NCBI RefSeq assembly: GCF_004332295.1 | Contig: NZ_RXLP01000026.1 | Location: 107,558-171,557 of the forward strand | DNA from: Alloscardovia theropitheci | GTDB lineage: Bacteria; Actinomycetota; Actinomycetes; Actinomycetales; Bifidobacteriaceae | Length of the DNA stretch: 64,000 nucleotides | Direction: 5' to 3' | In this document: one piece after another, positions 28,128 through 36,775 of the stretch | Numbering within the stretch: the first letter of the stretch is position 1 | How the letters are laid out: each line of letters starts with the position of its first letter | Program-made: the position numbers and the translations under genes | Notes under the pieces: model-generated | What the model was told of the DNA's origin: nothing | The model's database searches: none | Seen by the model: the letters and a program-made list of their open reading frames with translations, nothing else

Positions 28128-28144
28128 GGGGAGACCCTCTCCCC
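28128..28144 (-). promoter_or_regulatory. Hairpin in the pnp 5' leader
   Basis: GGGGAGA/TCTCCCC with a 3-base loop lies about 55 bases upstream of the pnp TTG start. In other bacteria pnp is autoregulated through a leader stem-loop processed by RNase III, so an equivalent role is plausible here. Confidence 0.5.
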
Positions 28145-28164
28145 GTTGGTACCTGCTTCTATAT

Positions 28165-28194
28165 GCAAAAAGAGCCCAGGCACACTGCCTGGGC
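28165..28194 (-). terminator. Terminator of rpsO
   Basis: Stem GCCCAGGCA (28174-28182) / TGCCTGGGC (28186-28194), followed on the minus strand by U-rich sequence (28165-28171). It sits between rpsO and pnp, so pnp depends on readthrough or its own promoter. Confidence 0.85.
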
Positions 28195-28204
28195 ACAGAA
28201 GACT

Positions 28205-28474
28205 TTAGTGACGCAAACCGAGGCGCTCAATCAAAGAGCGGTAACGGTTAATGTCTACATCTCGCAAATAACCAAGAAGACGACGACGTTCACCAACCAT
28301 GAGCAAAAGACCGCGACCAGAATGGTAATCGTGCTTGTGCTCCTTCATGTGAGCTGTCAAATCGTTGATACGCTTGGTGAGCAATGCAACCTGTACTTCA
28401 GGGGAACCTGTGTCACCCTCGTGAGTTGCATATTCTGCAATAATTGCCTGCTTTTCATCCTTAGAAAGTGCCAT
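28205..28474 (-). CDS. rpsO: Small ribosomal subunit protein uS15
   Basis: An 89-residue primary 16S rRNA-binding protein with [36 protein letters not shown] and the [25 protein letters not shown] signature. TAAGGAG precedes the ATG. It lies directly upstream of pnp, the usual bacterial order. Confidence 0.98.
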   Translation of the reverse strand: MALSKDEKQAIIAEYATHEGDTGSPEVQVALLTKRINDLTAHMKEHKHDYHSGRGLLLMVGERRRLLGYLRDVDINRYRSLIERLGLRH

Positions 28475-28580
28475 AGCATTCTCCTTATATCAGTTGCGCG
28501 GTGCAATCATCCCTTTGATGACGCGCTCTTTATCCGCGGGCGAAACACGCCACTAAGCAGTATACCTAATACGTTATACA

Positions 28581-28610
28581 AAAGTCCTCAACTCTTTCGT
28601 TGAGGACTTT
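28581..28610. terminator. Bidirectional terminator between mscL and rpsO
   Basis: A perfect 12-bp stem AAAGTCCTCAAC (28581-28592) / GTTGAGGACTTT (28599-28610) with a 6-base loop. It is 80 bases past the mscL stop and upstream of rpsO. Confidence 0.75.
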
Positions 28611-28689
28611 ATACAAGAACTAAATACTATTTGCAATACGTCGAAAGATTTTCATCTAACTTACGCAAGTAAATATTAGTTCCTTAGCA

Positions 28690-29106
28690 TTAATTCTTTT
28701 CCTTGAGCAAATCACGAATCTCTTGCAATGTTGAGAGTGTGAGCTCGTCGGCGCTAGGAGTAGTTTCTTGAGCGGCAGCTTCTTCAGCTTCCTTCTTAGC
28801 AGCCTTTTCTGCAATTTCCTTGAATTTATTCATTGGAAGAACTATGCAGAAGTAAACAGCTACAGCGATGATGAGGAAATTAATTAACGCTGTCAAAATT
28901 GCGCCGAAGGAAATAGTTGCACCGTTAAAGGTAATCTTCAACAAATCAGACATATCTGGTTTGCCAAAAATCATTGCAATTAATGGATTAATAAAGCTAT
29001 CTACAATTGAGTTAACTACAGCTGTTACAGCGCCACCCATAACAACACCGACAGCCATGTCGACAACATTACCGCGTGAAATGAAGTCCTTGAAACCCTT
29101 AATCAT
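28690..29106 (-). CDS. mscL: Large-conductance mechanosensitive channel MscL
   Basis: A 138-residue osmotic-release channel. The N-terminal amphipathic helix (MIKGFKDFISRGNVVDMAVG), TM1 (VVMGGAVTAVVNSIV), the loop with FGKPD, TM2 (ILTALINFLIIAVAVYF) and a cytoplasmic charged helix (about 95-138) are all present. GGGAA precedes the ATG. Confidence 0.95.
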   Translation of the reverse strand: MIKGFKDFISRGNVVDMAVGVVMGGAVTAVVNSIVDSFINPLIAMIFGKPDMSDLLKITFNGATISFGAILTALINFLIIAVAVYFCIVLPMNKFKEIAEKAAKKEAEEAAAQETTPSADELTLSTLQEIRDLLKEKN

Positions 29107-29215
29107 GAGTTCCCTTTCTCTTTATCTATATATTTACTCGGTCATATCACGTAATGCCTTGAGATATTACGTAATAATCGTGCCCCGATGGTGCCCCGAG
29201 CCTTAATTTATGGCT

Positions 29216-29842
29216 CTAAATTAAGCCACCGAACATAGCTACAATTAAAGCACAAATTTGTACGATAAAGAAAGCGACAAACGCCGTCCAGCTTCGTGTA
29301 AAGACGTTCAACTTGGAATCTTTTGGAATAAAGAATAGTGCTATAACGTACATCACTACGAACACACCCAAACCCCATACAGACGTTGTAATTGCAGCGT
29401 TTATGCCATTCGCGTAGGAGGCATAAGATCCAAAAATTACTTTAGTCCCCCACCAATAATCTGGTCTATACATAGCGAGCCCAGAGAGATATTGTTCACA
29501 TGCGAACGTGATATATGCCACAACTCCCCACGTCTTCCACGACGATTCAATCGTTGCCAAGGCGAGCCCCAGCATCGTCACAACCATCGTAATCCAGCTG
29601 ATAATCGCCCACCCAATAGGCTGAATTTGACTAAGAAACCAGATAGTCCACGATGTGTTATAAACCGCATTATGTCGACCAAGACCGTATGGGAGAGTGA
29701 CTACAAGGAGAACCAGCGCAGCAACGAGCGCATATTTCCATGGACTCGACTTCTTTGAGCGTTGAGCATCTGCAATGGAGATTTGCTCATTGGTCGAGGT
29801 AGCAACAATTGCATCGACAGCAACTTTTTCTTTATTTTCCAT
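29216..29842 (-). CDS. Multi-pass membrane protein in a surface-glycosylation cluster
   Basis: A 208-residue protein with a cytoplasmic N-terminus of about 35 residues and five hydrophobic segments (beginning YALVAALVLLVVTLPYGLG). It overlaps the preceding glycosyltransferase gene by about 11 bases, so it belongs to the same operon. No family is recognised. A GtrA-like or polysaccharide-export accessory role would fit the context but is not supported by a motif. The second of two adjacent ATGs (29842) is used. Confidence 0.6.
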   Translation of the reverse strand: MENKEKVAVDAIVATSTNEQISIADAQRSKKSSPWKYALVAALVLLVVTLPYGLGRHNAVYNTSWTIWFLSQIQPIGWAIISWITMVVTMLGLALATIESSWKTWGVVAYITFACEQYLSGLAMYRPDYWWGTKVIFGSYASYANGINAAITTSVWGLGVFVVMYVIALFFIPKDSKLNVFTRSWTAFVAFFIVQICALIVAMFGGLI

Positions 29843-30785
29843 CATGCTCGTATCCCCATTTCGTGATAAGAAGTAACCAGAATGCCAGTGACATGATTAG
29901 CTTATTTTTACGTAACTTAAATCGCCGTAAAATTGCAATCCTTCGCGTAAAAGACTGCTCAGTAATGTTGATAAATTCGTTAATCATTTCCCGATCGTAT
30001 GACCGCAAGTCCGACTTATAATTATCAGTAAGCAAAATCGCGGCTTGTTGCTGAGAACGCCTTATAAGTGTCCAGTATTTACGAACTAACGCAATGGGAT
30101 GAGCGATAGTTCTTAAACGCTTCGACAAGGTTCGAGCACCTAAAACATTCGAATCATGTTGACGATATAGTTCGCCCGGTTTATCTATGAAAACAAGTGA
30201 GCCAAATGCACAGGCACATAGAGCAAGGAACCAATCATGCATCATGATTCTCGAGTCGCATCCAACCCATTTCTCAGCCAAAGCATGATTAATTAAACTC
30301 ACTCCACCCGTTACCGTATTTTCTGTCAATTCCTGACGAAGTTGCGTATTCGCATGACCTGATTGAGAACGAATCATACTCGAATTAATTGTTTCAAGTT
30401 GCGAATTAACTACAACTGGATCCATGTAATTCATATGCGGCTCGTTAACGGGATGACGCAATGCTTCTTCAATTTGCGTCTGTATCTTGTCTTCTAACCA
30501 ATAATCATCTTGATCGCAAAAAAGGTAATAATCCGCCTGCTCATAAGTGAGTAATTCGTAGAACGAACGAATGACACCAAGATTAACAACGTTACCGTCA
30601 TTAATAAACTTAATTCGTTTATCACGCTCTGCAAGTTCTCTGATGATGCGAACAGTGTTATCTGTCGACCCATCGTCTCGAATAAGAAGATTCCAGTCGG
30701 TAAAAGATTGTTTCTGTATACTGTTCACCTGTTCGGCGAGATATTTTTCCCCGTTATATGTAGACAGAAGAATATTAACCTTCAT
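29832..30785 (-). CDS. Family 2 glycosyltransferase
   Basis: A 317-residue inverting GT-A transferase: MKVNILLSTYNGEKYLAEQ, then RDDGSTDNT (nucleotide-sugar binding) and FCDQDDYW (the DxD-type metal site). It resembles rhamnosyltransferases that build cell-wall polysaccharide. The ATG at 30785 has AAGGA 9-10 bases upstream; the ATG six codons earlier would overlap the previous gene further and has no site. The previous gene (30775-31995) overlaps it by 11 bases. Confidence 0.85.
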   Translation of the reverse strand: MKVNILLSTYNGEKYLAEQVNSIQKQSFTDWNLLIRDDGSTDNTVRIIRELAERDKRIKFINDGNVVNLGVIRSFYELLTYEQADYYLFCDQDDYWLEDKIQTQIEEALRHPVNEPHMNYMDPVVVNSQLETINSSMIRSQSGHANTQLRQELTENTVTGGVSLINHALAEKWVGCDSRIMMHDWFLALCACAFGSLVFIDKPGELYRQHDSNVLGARTLSKRLRTIAHPIALVRKYWTLIRRSQQQAAILLTDNYKSDLRSYDREMINEFINITEQSFTRRIAILRRFKLRKNKLIMSLAFWLLLITKWGYEHDGK

Positions 30786-31995
30786 GTGTAAAAAGTCCTT
30801 CATACTGTCCGATTATCTTTTCCCACGTATAATCTCGTCCGATAATATATTTCGCTTGTGCACCATACGTTTGGCGTTCTACACGGGAGAATTCATCAAC
30901 GCGATTAATGACATCATGCAAATATTGTACGTCCTCCACAGCTTCATGCGCATCATCCATATTATCTATTTTCCAGTATTCGCATGCATTTTGGGCGACA
31001 CTATGATTAAATGTAACATCAAGAACGAGATTCAAATCCGTGTAACTCAGCGCTTCAAGAAGTCCTGGATTCGTCCCTCCAACCGAATGACCATGAATGT
31101 ATGCAAATGCATTTTCTCGAATGTAAGTCAGTAAATCCTTATCATAGACAGTACCAACAAATTTAATACGAGAGTCCGAATCGAATGCAGTTACTTCACG
31201 TAGATAATCGTAATACGCATTACCTTCATGATTACAGATGATAACAAGATCGCGATTTGTTTGAGAAGCCATAAACTCACGAATCATGGATTCGTAATTA
31301 TTCTCAGGAACAAAGCGCCCAACGATGAGATAATATTCGTGCTCGGTTACATTATGCGCATCGAACCATTCTCGTACCTTCGTATCATTCGTCTCAAGAG
31401 TAGAGGGTACAGTATCCGTCCCATACGCAATAAACGTACTTTTTACTCCAGGATACGTATGCTCCATATACTCCTGAATACCGATATTATCGCTAACAAT
31501 TAAATCGGCAGTACGAGCCATGCATTTTTCCGCAAATTTGAGATATGCACGTACAGGTTTACTCCACTTAGATCGCTTAAATTCAAGTCCATCAGGATTT
31601 ACTAATAACGTACCACCTACCTGATGGATTAGACGAGCATACCAAGCGACAAGAGGACCAATAGTGTTCCCAAGAATACAAAAAACTGGATGTTCGATAT
31701 TCTGTTCTTTTACTAACCGCAATGAATAATTTAGCGCCATCATGTCGTAAGCAATAACGCGGGCTGGGCCTATAGCAGGAGGTTTTATTGTAAAGCAATC
31801 AACTCCATGAAAATCCTTATGTGAGTGATGTTCATCGTCACTGAGACACGCCACGTGATAAACAATATCTGGATTAATTCGACGCGTTACAAGATTCTCC
31901 ACGAAGGTCTCGAAACCCCCATAATTAGCGGGAAGACCGCGACTTCCAATAATAAAAACATGATGCTGCATATCTCCAAGCATAGCAACACGCAT
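30775..31995 (-). CDS. DUF1972-type rhamnosyltransferase (GT4 family)
   Basis: About 400 residues. The N-terminus HVFIIGSRGLPANYGGFE is the DUF1972 signature of rhamnosyltransferases acting on surface polysaccharides. The C-terminal half has the GT-B donor site (YLIVGRFVPENNYE ... GTNPGLLEAL). It is first of three overlapping genes that probably modify a cell-wall polysaccharide. Start choice is uncertain: ATG at 31995, 31983 or 31971 (MQHHVF, closest to the family start). It is adjacent to, and divergent from, the tRNA-Gly gene. Confidence 0.82.
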   Translation of the reverse strand: MRVAMLGDMQHHVFIIGSRGLPANYGGFETFVENLVTRRINPDIVYHVACLSDDEHHSHKDFHGVDCFTIKPPAIGPARVIAYDMMALNYSLRLVKEQNIEHPVFCILGNTIGPLVAWYARLIHQVGGTLLVNPDGLEFKRSKWSKPVRAYLKFAEKCMARTADLIVSDNIGIQEYMEHTYPGVKSTFIAYGTDTVPSTLETNDTKVREWFDAHNVTEHEYYLIVGRFVPENNYESMIREFMASQTNRDLVIICNHEGNAYYDYLREVTAFDSDSRIKFVGTVYDKDLLTYIRENAFAYIHGHSVGGTNPGLLEALSYTDLNLVLDVTFNHSVAQNACEYWKIDNMDDAHEAVEDVQYLHDVINRVDEFSRVERQTYGAQAKYIIGRDYTWEKIIGQYEGLFTHEG

Positions 31996-32046
31996 AACAG
32001 TTGAGTTGTGCTCTCAGTTTTTTTTGCATATACTAGTGGCTTATCT

Positions 32047-32117
32047 GCGGATGTAGCTCAATGGTAGAGCCTCAGTCTTCCAAACTGATTACGCGGGTTC
32101 GATTCCCGTCATCCGCT
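32047..32117 (+). tRNA. tRNA-Gly (anticodon TCC), prophage integration site
   Basis: The acceptor stem GCGGATG pairs with CATCCGC. The D arm (AGCTCAATGGTAGAGC), the anticodon loop CTTCCAA with anticodon TCC, and the T arm with GGTTCGATTCC are all present. It is 71 nt with no encoded CCA. The 3' part (from 32073) belongs to the attL core, so the functional gene is now completed by phage-derived sequence. Confidence 0.96.
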
Positions 32118-32118
32118 C
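32073..32118 (+). other. attL core
   Basis: A 46-base core identical to 63841-63886. It starts in the anticodon stem of tRNA-Gly and ends one base past its 3' end. Confidence 0.95.
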
Positions 32119-32170
32119 TCCTTTATTTCCAACGTTTTCAAGGCTTTCCAAACATTTCATACACCCCTCT

Positions 32171-32246
32171 AGGTGTATACTTCATTGCAAGTTTTCCGCC
32201 TAAGACCCCCTATCTCCGCCTAATGGTATACACCAAGGTATACACC
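32171..32246. promoter_or_regulatory. Integrase arm-type sites, right arm of attP
   Basis: GGTATACACC occurs twice in direct orientation 12 bp apart (32225-32234, 32237-32246) and once inverted (32172-32180, GGTGTATAC). A matching copy lies just inside attR. This is the pattern expected for arm sites bound by the N-terminal domain of a tyrosine integrase. They may also affect the int promoter. Confidence 0.6.
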
Positions 32247-32302
32247 TATTCTTTTCTCTACAAGCACTCAAAAAGCGTGCGACACGAGAAAAGGACTAAA
32301 AA

Positions 32303-33505
32303 ATGGCAAGCACTAAAATTCGTGAAAACGGACAAGGAACACTCTGGCAAGACAAGGCTGGGCACTGGCGTATCAAACGACTTATCGGCACTAACCCACG
32401 TACAGGCAAACGCCGTTTCATCACAGCAGTAGCACCAACAAAAACAGCAGCAAAAGCAAAACTCGAAGCAAAAATAATCGCACTCCAAACAGCCGGCGAA
32501 ATGCCCTACGACAACGTTCCAACCCTCCGCCAATACGCCGAGCAATGGTTAAACCGCATACAAAAACAAGTCAAACCACGCGTCTACACCACCTACCAAG
32601 GCGAAATAAACCAAATCAACAGCCAACTCGGAGAACTCAAACTCACACAAATAACAGCACTCCACATCGAAAACGCACTAGACACACTCGGACAGATACG
32701 CTCCAGCAAAACAATCCACAACTACTACATCCGCATACGCCAAATCCTCAACGACGCCATGCTCGACAAACACATCACCACCAACCCAGCACAACAAGTA
32801 CGACCACCACGCTACACAATCCAAGAAACCCAAATCCTACACGACAACCAACCCCTCCAAGCCATCAACGCAATCAACCACATCACCATACCCAACAACG
32901 CCTTCACAACCGCCAGCCAAGACGAAAAAGACATGTGGAAACTCCTCTTCACACTCGCCTTCACCACAGGCATGCGCCAAGCAGAACGCTTCGGACTCAC
33001 ACCATCAGAACTCACCACACAAGACGGAATCCACGGCATCACCATCACCCACCAACTCCAACACCTCAAAACCAACACAACCATACCCAACTGGATCCAC
33101 GCAACCCACATACGAGGAAACTTCTACCTCCTCCCACCAAAAACCCAACAAGGAAAACGATTCATACCACTCAACACACAACTATGGATCCAACTCAACC
33201 AACGCATCCAACAACACAACATCCAACCAAACCAACTCATCTTCACCATCAACAACCAACCCCTCACCAGCACACAAGAAAGACGACGCTGGAAAACACT
33301 CCTCCAAGCAACAGGACTACCCTACACAACCATGCGCGCAGCACGACACTACTTCAGCACCCAACTCGCACAAAACGGCGCACCAGAAGACGCACGCACC
33401 GCAATAATGGGACACGCCAAAATCACAACAACAGCCGGATACACACACTGGACACCAACCGCACTCGCAGAACTAACAGAACAAGCCAACCAAACACTTC
33501 TATAA
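32303..33505 (+). CDS. int: Phage tyrosine integrase
   Basis: A 400-residue site-specific recombinase: an N-terminal arm-binding domain (GQGTLWQDKAGHWRIKRL), a SAM-like core-binding domain (about 70-170) and a catalytic domain. Arg225 is in TTGMRQAE, Arg348-His349 in RAARHYF, a second His in IMGHAKITT and the nucleophile Tyr380 in AGYTHW. The usual HxxR His is replaced by Arg (RAARH). AAAGGA precedes the ATG. The gene is extremely A+C-rich on the coding strand, with third positions almost only A or C, which creates a spurious 325-codon ORF in another frame. Confidence 0.95.
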   Translation: MASTKIRENGQGTLWQDKAGHWRIKRLIGTNPRTGKRRFITAVAPTKTAAKAKLEAKIIALQTAGEMPYDNVPTLRQYAEQWLNRIQKQVKPRVYTTYQGEINQINSQLGELKLTQITALHIENALDTLGQIRSSKTIHNYYIRIRQILNDAMLDKHITTNPAQQVRPPRYTIQETQILHDNQPLQAINAINHITIPNNAFTTASQDEKDMWKLLFTLAFTTGMRQAERFGLTPSELTTQDGIHGITITHQLQHLKTNTTIPNWIHATHIRGNFYLLPPKTQQGKRFIPLNTQLWIQLNQRIQQHNIQPNQLIFTINNQPLTSTQERRRWKTLLQATGLPYTTMRAARHYFSTQLAQNGAPEDARTAIMGHAKITTTAGYTHWTPTALAELTEQANQTLL

Positions 33506-33548
33506 AAATGCACTATAGTTAAATAAACACGACTTGAAGAGGCACACC

Positions 33549-34094
33549 ATGCAACAGATATATCACGGACGATGCAACAAAGGCAACAAACTCACCTACT
33601 ACCTAATACCAGACAACAATAATGACCTATACGATATAGCCTTCAAATTCGCACAACAATTCGCCAACACCGCGCTCGCAAATGGAGATATAAAACCACT
33701 TAAGAAAAATAAATATGAGAATATGTTAACAGCATTCATCCATACGCGTCTTGAAAATATGTGCGCGGGCGGAGATGATAAAGCCAAAGGGGGTATAAAG
33801 GTAATCACATTATGCGAAAGAGAACATCTACCCATCTATGAACACTACTGGCATTTTAATACAACTATCTTTAAACCTACCGAGCCACCTAATAAGAAGA
33901 CTCAGCAGATTCGCCATTATGCCGGAGAACCACCATGCCCTAGCAATGACCTGATATACGGTTTAGTTATGCATATCAAGCCTTGGAACGAAGAGGACGA
34001 TGATGTTGTCAGACAAGACCAAAACGAGCATATTAAGACAGCAATAGATACATACCGCAAGCATGTTCCAAACACACAAATGTGCAGAAAATAA
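33549..34094 (+). CDS. Unknown 181-residue protein upstream of a HigA-like gene
   Basis: It starts at ATG 33549 after GAGG; the ORF can be extended to a TTG but without a ribosome binding site. It is soluble, with no recognised motif; features are LTYYLIP, CAGGDDKAKGGI and two His-rich stretches. It lies 45 bases after int and 60 bases before an XRE-type gene. Position would fit the toxin of a toxin-antitoxin-chaperone cassette, but length and motifs do not match HigB or RelE toxins, so no function is assigned. The first part is A+C-rich up to a GCGCTCGC motif at 33672. Confidence 0.6.
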   Translation: MQQIYHGRCNKGNKLTYYLIPDNNNDLYDIAFKFAQQFANTALANGDIKPLKKNKYENMLTAFIHTRLENMCAGGDDKAKGGIKVITLCEREHLPIYEHYWHFNTTIFKPTEPPNKKTQQIRHYAGEPPCPSNDLIYGLVMHIKPWNEEDDDVVRQDQNEHIKTAIDTYRKHVPNTQMCRK

Positions 34095-34153
34095 TAATTC
34101 ATGATGAAATATTATTCCATATAGTAATATTATTTATATTGAAAGGAACTATC

Positions 34154-34561
34154 ATGACAGAATCTAGCATTACTTCTTATGCACAGTTAGACGAGGAACG
34201 TAAAAAACGGATAGCAAACACGAGTGCAAACTATGCCATGATTACCAACATCCTCAAGCAACTCACAAATATTCGTAGCGCGCGTGGAATGACTCAAGCA
34301 GATGTTGCCGAAGAAATGGACGTTACCCAAGGATACGTATCCCGCTTAGAAAACGGATCTACTAGCATGTTCGATAATCTTGTCGATTACGCATACGCAG
34401 TGGATGCGCGAATAGTTTTACAAGCATTCCCTATGGAAGATACTCATGCTTATGAGTCAGCTACACAACTCAATATATTATCTACATCCATCACGCCGAA
34501 AGCAACACCTAAAGTACCAAGAACTAGTTTCAATCTAGAGTTGCAGAAAACACATGCCTAA
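34154..34561 (+). CDS. XRE-family HTH protein with C-terminal extension (HigA-like)
   Basis: A 135-residue protein with an HTH domain (about 25-85: RGMTQADVAEEMDVTQGYVS, then RLENGSTSMFDNLVDYA) and a flexible extension of about 45 residues (from PMEDTHAYES). The ATG at 34154 has AAAGGA. It resembles HigA-type antitoxins; the extension recalls the chaperone-addiction tail of antitoxins in toxin-antitoxin-chaperone systems. The next gene has a SecB-like pattern. It is also compatible with a plain phage regulator. Confidence 0.75.
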   Translation: MTESSITSYAQLDEERKKRIANTSANYAMITNILKQLTNIRSARGMTQADVAEEMDVTQGYVSRLENGSTSMFDNLVDYAYAVDARIVLQAFPMEDTHAYESATQLNILSTSITPKATPKVPRTSFNLELQKTHA

Positions 34562-34575
34562 TATCGGAGAAAATC

Positions 34576-34971
34576 ATGCACATTAAAAGCATTAATCTAA
34601 TCGACTGCGCGGCAAGCAGAGACTATTCTTTGAATGAATTAGACTACTCAGAGCTCAACACAAATATACAGTTTTCCAGCAACGAAGAAACAACTAATCC
34701 ACGCTGGAATCACATTGTCTCCATCTTCGTCACAATAGTTGGTACACCGCATAATCAAAAAGACACGATAAACGTTTTCACTCTCGCTCTCAAATACGGA
34801 GTGCAAGCAGAAACACCTAGTGACGAGATAATGCCAAATCTCATCATTGCTCTATGGCCAATCATCCGACAAACGATTGACCATAAATACTACGAATTTG
34901 GGATGACAGACCCGAACCTTCCATATGAACTAGACATAGAAAAATTCTCAAGATTGAACGACAATGAATAA
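34576..34971 (+). CDS. SecB-like protein (candidate chaperone of a TAC cassette)
   Basis: A 131-residue acidic protein. The central beta-rich part (HIVSIFVTIVG, VFTLALKYGV) followed by PNLIIALWPIIRQTIDHKYY and LPYELDIEKF has the spacing of the SecB fold, which in E. coli ends PNILFPYAREC...FPQLNLAPVNF. It follows the HigA-like gene by 14 bases. SecB-like proteins in toxin-antitoxin-chaperone systems protect their antitoxin from degradation. The match is remote and made by eye. Confidence 0.5.
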   Translation: MHIKSINLIDCAASRDYSLNELDYSELNTNIQFSSNEETTNPRWNHIVSIFVTIVGTPHNQKDTINVFTLALKYGVQAETPSDEIMPNLIIALWPIIRQTIDHKYYEFGMTDPNLPYELDIEKFSRLNDNE

Positions 34972-35090
34972 TTAGATATCATCTCGCTGATGATATCTGC
35001 ATCTGCTCTCTTTGATAATAGAATAGCAGCGACGTTTTGTAATATCATATAAGACGTTATTCTAGGTATCAGAATCACAGCTTAGTAACG

Positions 35091-35143
35091 AAGAGAACAG
35101 GGAGGTGAATAGACATCGATTCTATTCACCTCCCTGTTCTCTT
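35091..35143. terminator. Strong bidirectional terminator, 23-bp perfect stem
   Basis: Bases 35091-35113 are the exact reverse complement of 35121-35143, with a 7-base loop. It separates the plus-strand SecB-like gene from the convergent exonuclease gene. A smaller hairpin, GATATCATC/GATGATATC, lies at 34977-34999. Confidence 0.9.
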
Positions 35144-35154
35144 CCCACAGACTC

Positions 35155-36279
35155 TTAGACCACCGGGTCAGGCATTTCGAGTTTCAGATTAAACTTGCCT
35201 TTATCGCGATCGGCTTTTGTGTTAGCAATATGTGCAAGCATCACCGCACCACTGTCTGGAACTTGATTAGCATGCTTAATCATCTGTATATGACTCAAAT
35301 ATCCAATTTCGACACCGTCAAGATACACCATATAAGTTTTTTCACCTGCATACTTACCTGTTGGAATCTCGCCAGGAACAACAAACACCCATAGCCACGC
35401 GCCATAACCATACGGCGCTAAGACCTCTTGATGATGCTGCTCACCTAGGATATCTACACCACAATCCATTGTCTCGATACAAAATCCATCCGGCTTACTA
35501 TTACGTGGAGTTAAATCACTATCCGCCAGATAAGAAGCCTTATACGCTGCTTTACGCGCTAACCGCAGACTATCCTCATGCTTATTTTTAAGAGCTTCAG
35601 CAGTTTCCTGCGCTCTCCGCATTTGCTCAGTCGTATAAGTATAAGGCCTTGGAATAGCAGTAAGCCTTCTCCAACATTCCAACGTATAACGCGCATCCGA
35701 TAACGCCGTATGCTCTTCTTCCTCATAAATCCCCACCATATGCATAGTCGCCTGCAAAGTATGAGAACGAACCGTAGGAAAAATATAACGAGACAACTCT
35801 AACGTATCAACCACAGCACGAGGATTAACCAAAGGATGCCCCATACGCCGTGCTTCATTATTCAACTGGTTTATATCAAACCCAATATTATGACCTACAA
35901 TCACAAGCCCGTTAATACTAGCAATAAACCCTGGAAGAACCTGCCTAATATCAGGTTGATACATTAAATCCGTTTCACTAAAACCAGAAATCCGAGCAAC
36001 AATCGGCTTATACACTTTTGGCTTAACAAGCTGATCATACTCACCCACAACAACACCATTACGCAAATAAACAGCACCTATCTGCACAATCTCAGCATCA
36101 TTATCCAACCCAGTCGTCTCAGTATCAAGAACAACCGTATCCGCATACTGATTCACCACATAATACCGCTGCGGACGAGCATAATACACACGAGACTTAG
36201 ACCTATCCAACCCACGAACAACATCACGCATCGTATAGTTACTAAACTTTTCTATAAACCGTCTAGCACGCTCAAACAT
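35155..36279 (-). CDS. DEDDh exonuclease (DnaQ-like) with C-terminal HIRAN-like region
   Basis: About 374 residues. The exonuclease core spans about 45-210: VLDTETTGL (motif I), GHNIGFD (motif II) and HTALSDARYT (motif III with the catalytic His). A linker helix with many Arg/Lys follows. The C-terminal part (WLWVFVVPGEIPTGKYAGEK, VYLDGVEIGYL) looks like a small beta domain of HIRAN type. The ATG at 36279 has GGGGAA; a TTG extension to 36294 is unlikely. It is the last gene of a four-gene minus-strand block. Confidence 0.8.
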   Translation of the reverse strand: MFERARRFIEKFSNYTMRDVVRGLDRSKSRVYYARPQRYYVVNQYADTVVLDTETTGLDNDAEIVQIGAVYLRNGVVVGEYDQLVKPKVYKPIVARISGFSETDLMYQPDIRQVLPGFIASINGLVIVGHNIGFDINQLNNEARRMGHPLVNPRAVVDTLELSRYIFPTVRSHTLQATMHMVGIYEEEEHTALSDARYTLECWRRLTAIPRPYTYTTEQMRRAQETAEALKNKHEDSLRLARKAAYKASYLADSDLTPRNSKPDGFCIETMDCGVDILGEQHHQEVLAPYGYGAWLWVFVVPGEIPTGKYAGEKTYMVYLDGVEIGYLSHIQMIKHANQVPDSGAVMLAHIANTKADRDKGKFNLKLEMPDPVV

Positions 36280-36329
36280 CACTGTTCCCCACAATCACTA
36301 ACACCTACACAATAAACAATAAGCACTCA

Positions 36330-36743
36330 TCACGACTCAACACATACACCACCATTAACAAGCAACCCTTGAAAATCCTCCAACACCTGCAACGTCACAT
36401 CCAACTCCACAGCCATACGCCACTTATTCCCCTCAAACACACGCTCAGCCAACACATAATCAACCACACTAATAAGCATACGAGCCGTCAACCGACGAAC
36501 CCTCAACTCATCCCTCACCCCAAACACACCACCAACCAACACATGCCCAAACGAAACATGCCACAACTCATGAGCCAACACACACCGCCTCTGACGACAC
36601 GACAAACGCGAATCAACAAACACCACGCGCTCGCAATCCACGTAATATCCAAGAACATTACCCTCAAGCTCTTCCTCGATGATTTCTACTCCTTGCTCGG
36701 AGATGAGCTGTTCAAGTGCTTCTATAGTGTATGCGTTACTCGT
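36330..36743 (-). CDS. ImmA/IrrE-type metallopeptidase, apparent ACG start
   Basis: A protein of about 137 residues with the zinc motif LAHELWH and the preceding RQRRC of the ImmA/IrrE (DUF955) family, which cleaves phage repressors. The reading frame stays open and family-like upstream of the only GTG (36641): it reads YTIEALEQLI, then GNVLGYY. A perfect AGGAG (36751-36755) sits 7 bases before ACG at 36741-36743, with a stop codon just upstream. Either ACG is used, or an ATG mutated to ACG and the gene now starts inefficiently. A GCGCTCGC motif lies inside the gene at 36627. Confidence 0.65.
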   Translation of the reverse strand, partial: TSNAYTIEALEQLISEQGVEIIEEELEGNVLGYYVDCERVVFVDSRLSCRQRRCVLAHELWHVSFGHVLVGGVFGVRDELRVRRLTARMLISVVDYVLAERVFEGNKWRMAVELDVTLQVLEDFQGLLVNGGVCVES

Positions 36744-36775
36744 AAGTTATCTCCTATCAGTTTAGAAGAATGTTT

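Noticed and set aside
32545-33522. 325-codon ORF overlapping the integrase in another frame
   Set aside because: It results from extreme A+C bias of the integrase coding strand, which removes stop codons; the composition (mainly Thr, His, Asn, Pro, Arg) is not protein-like.
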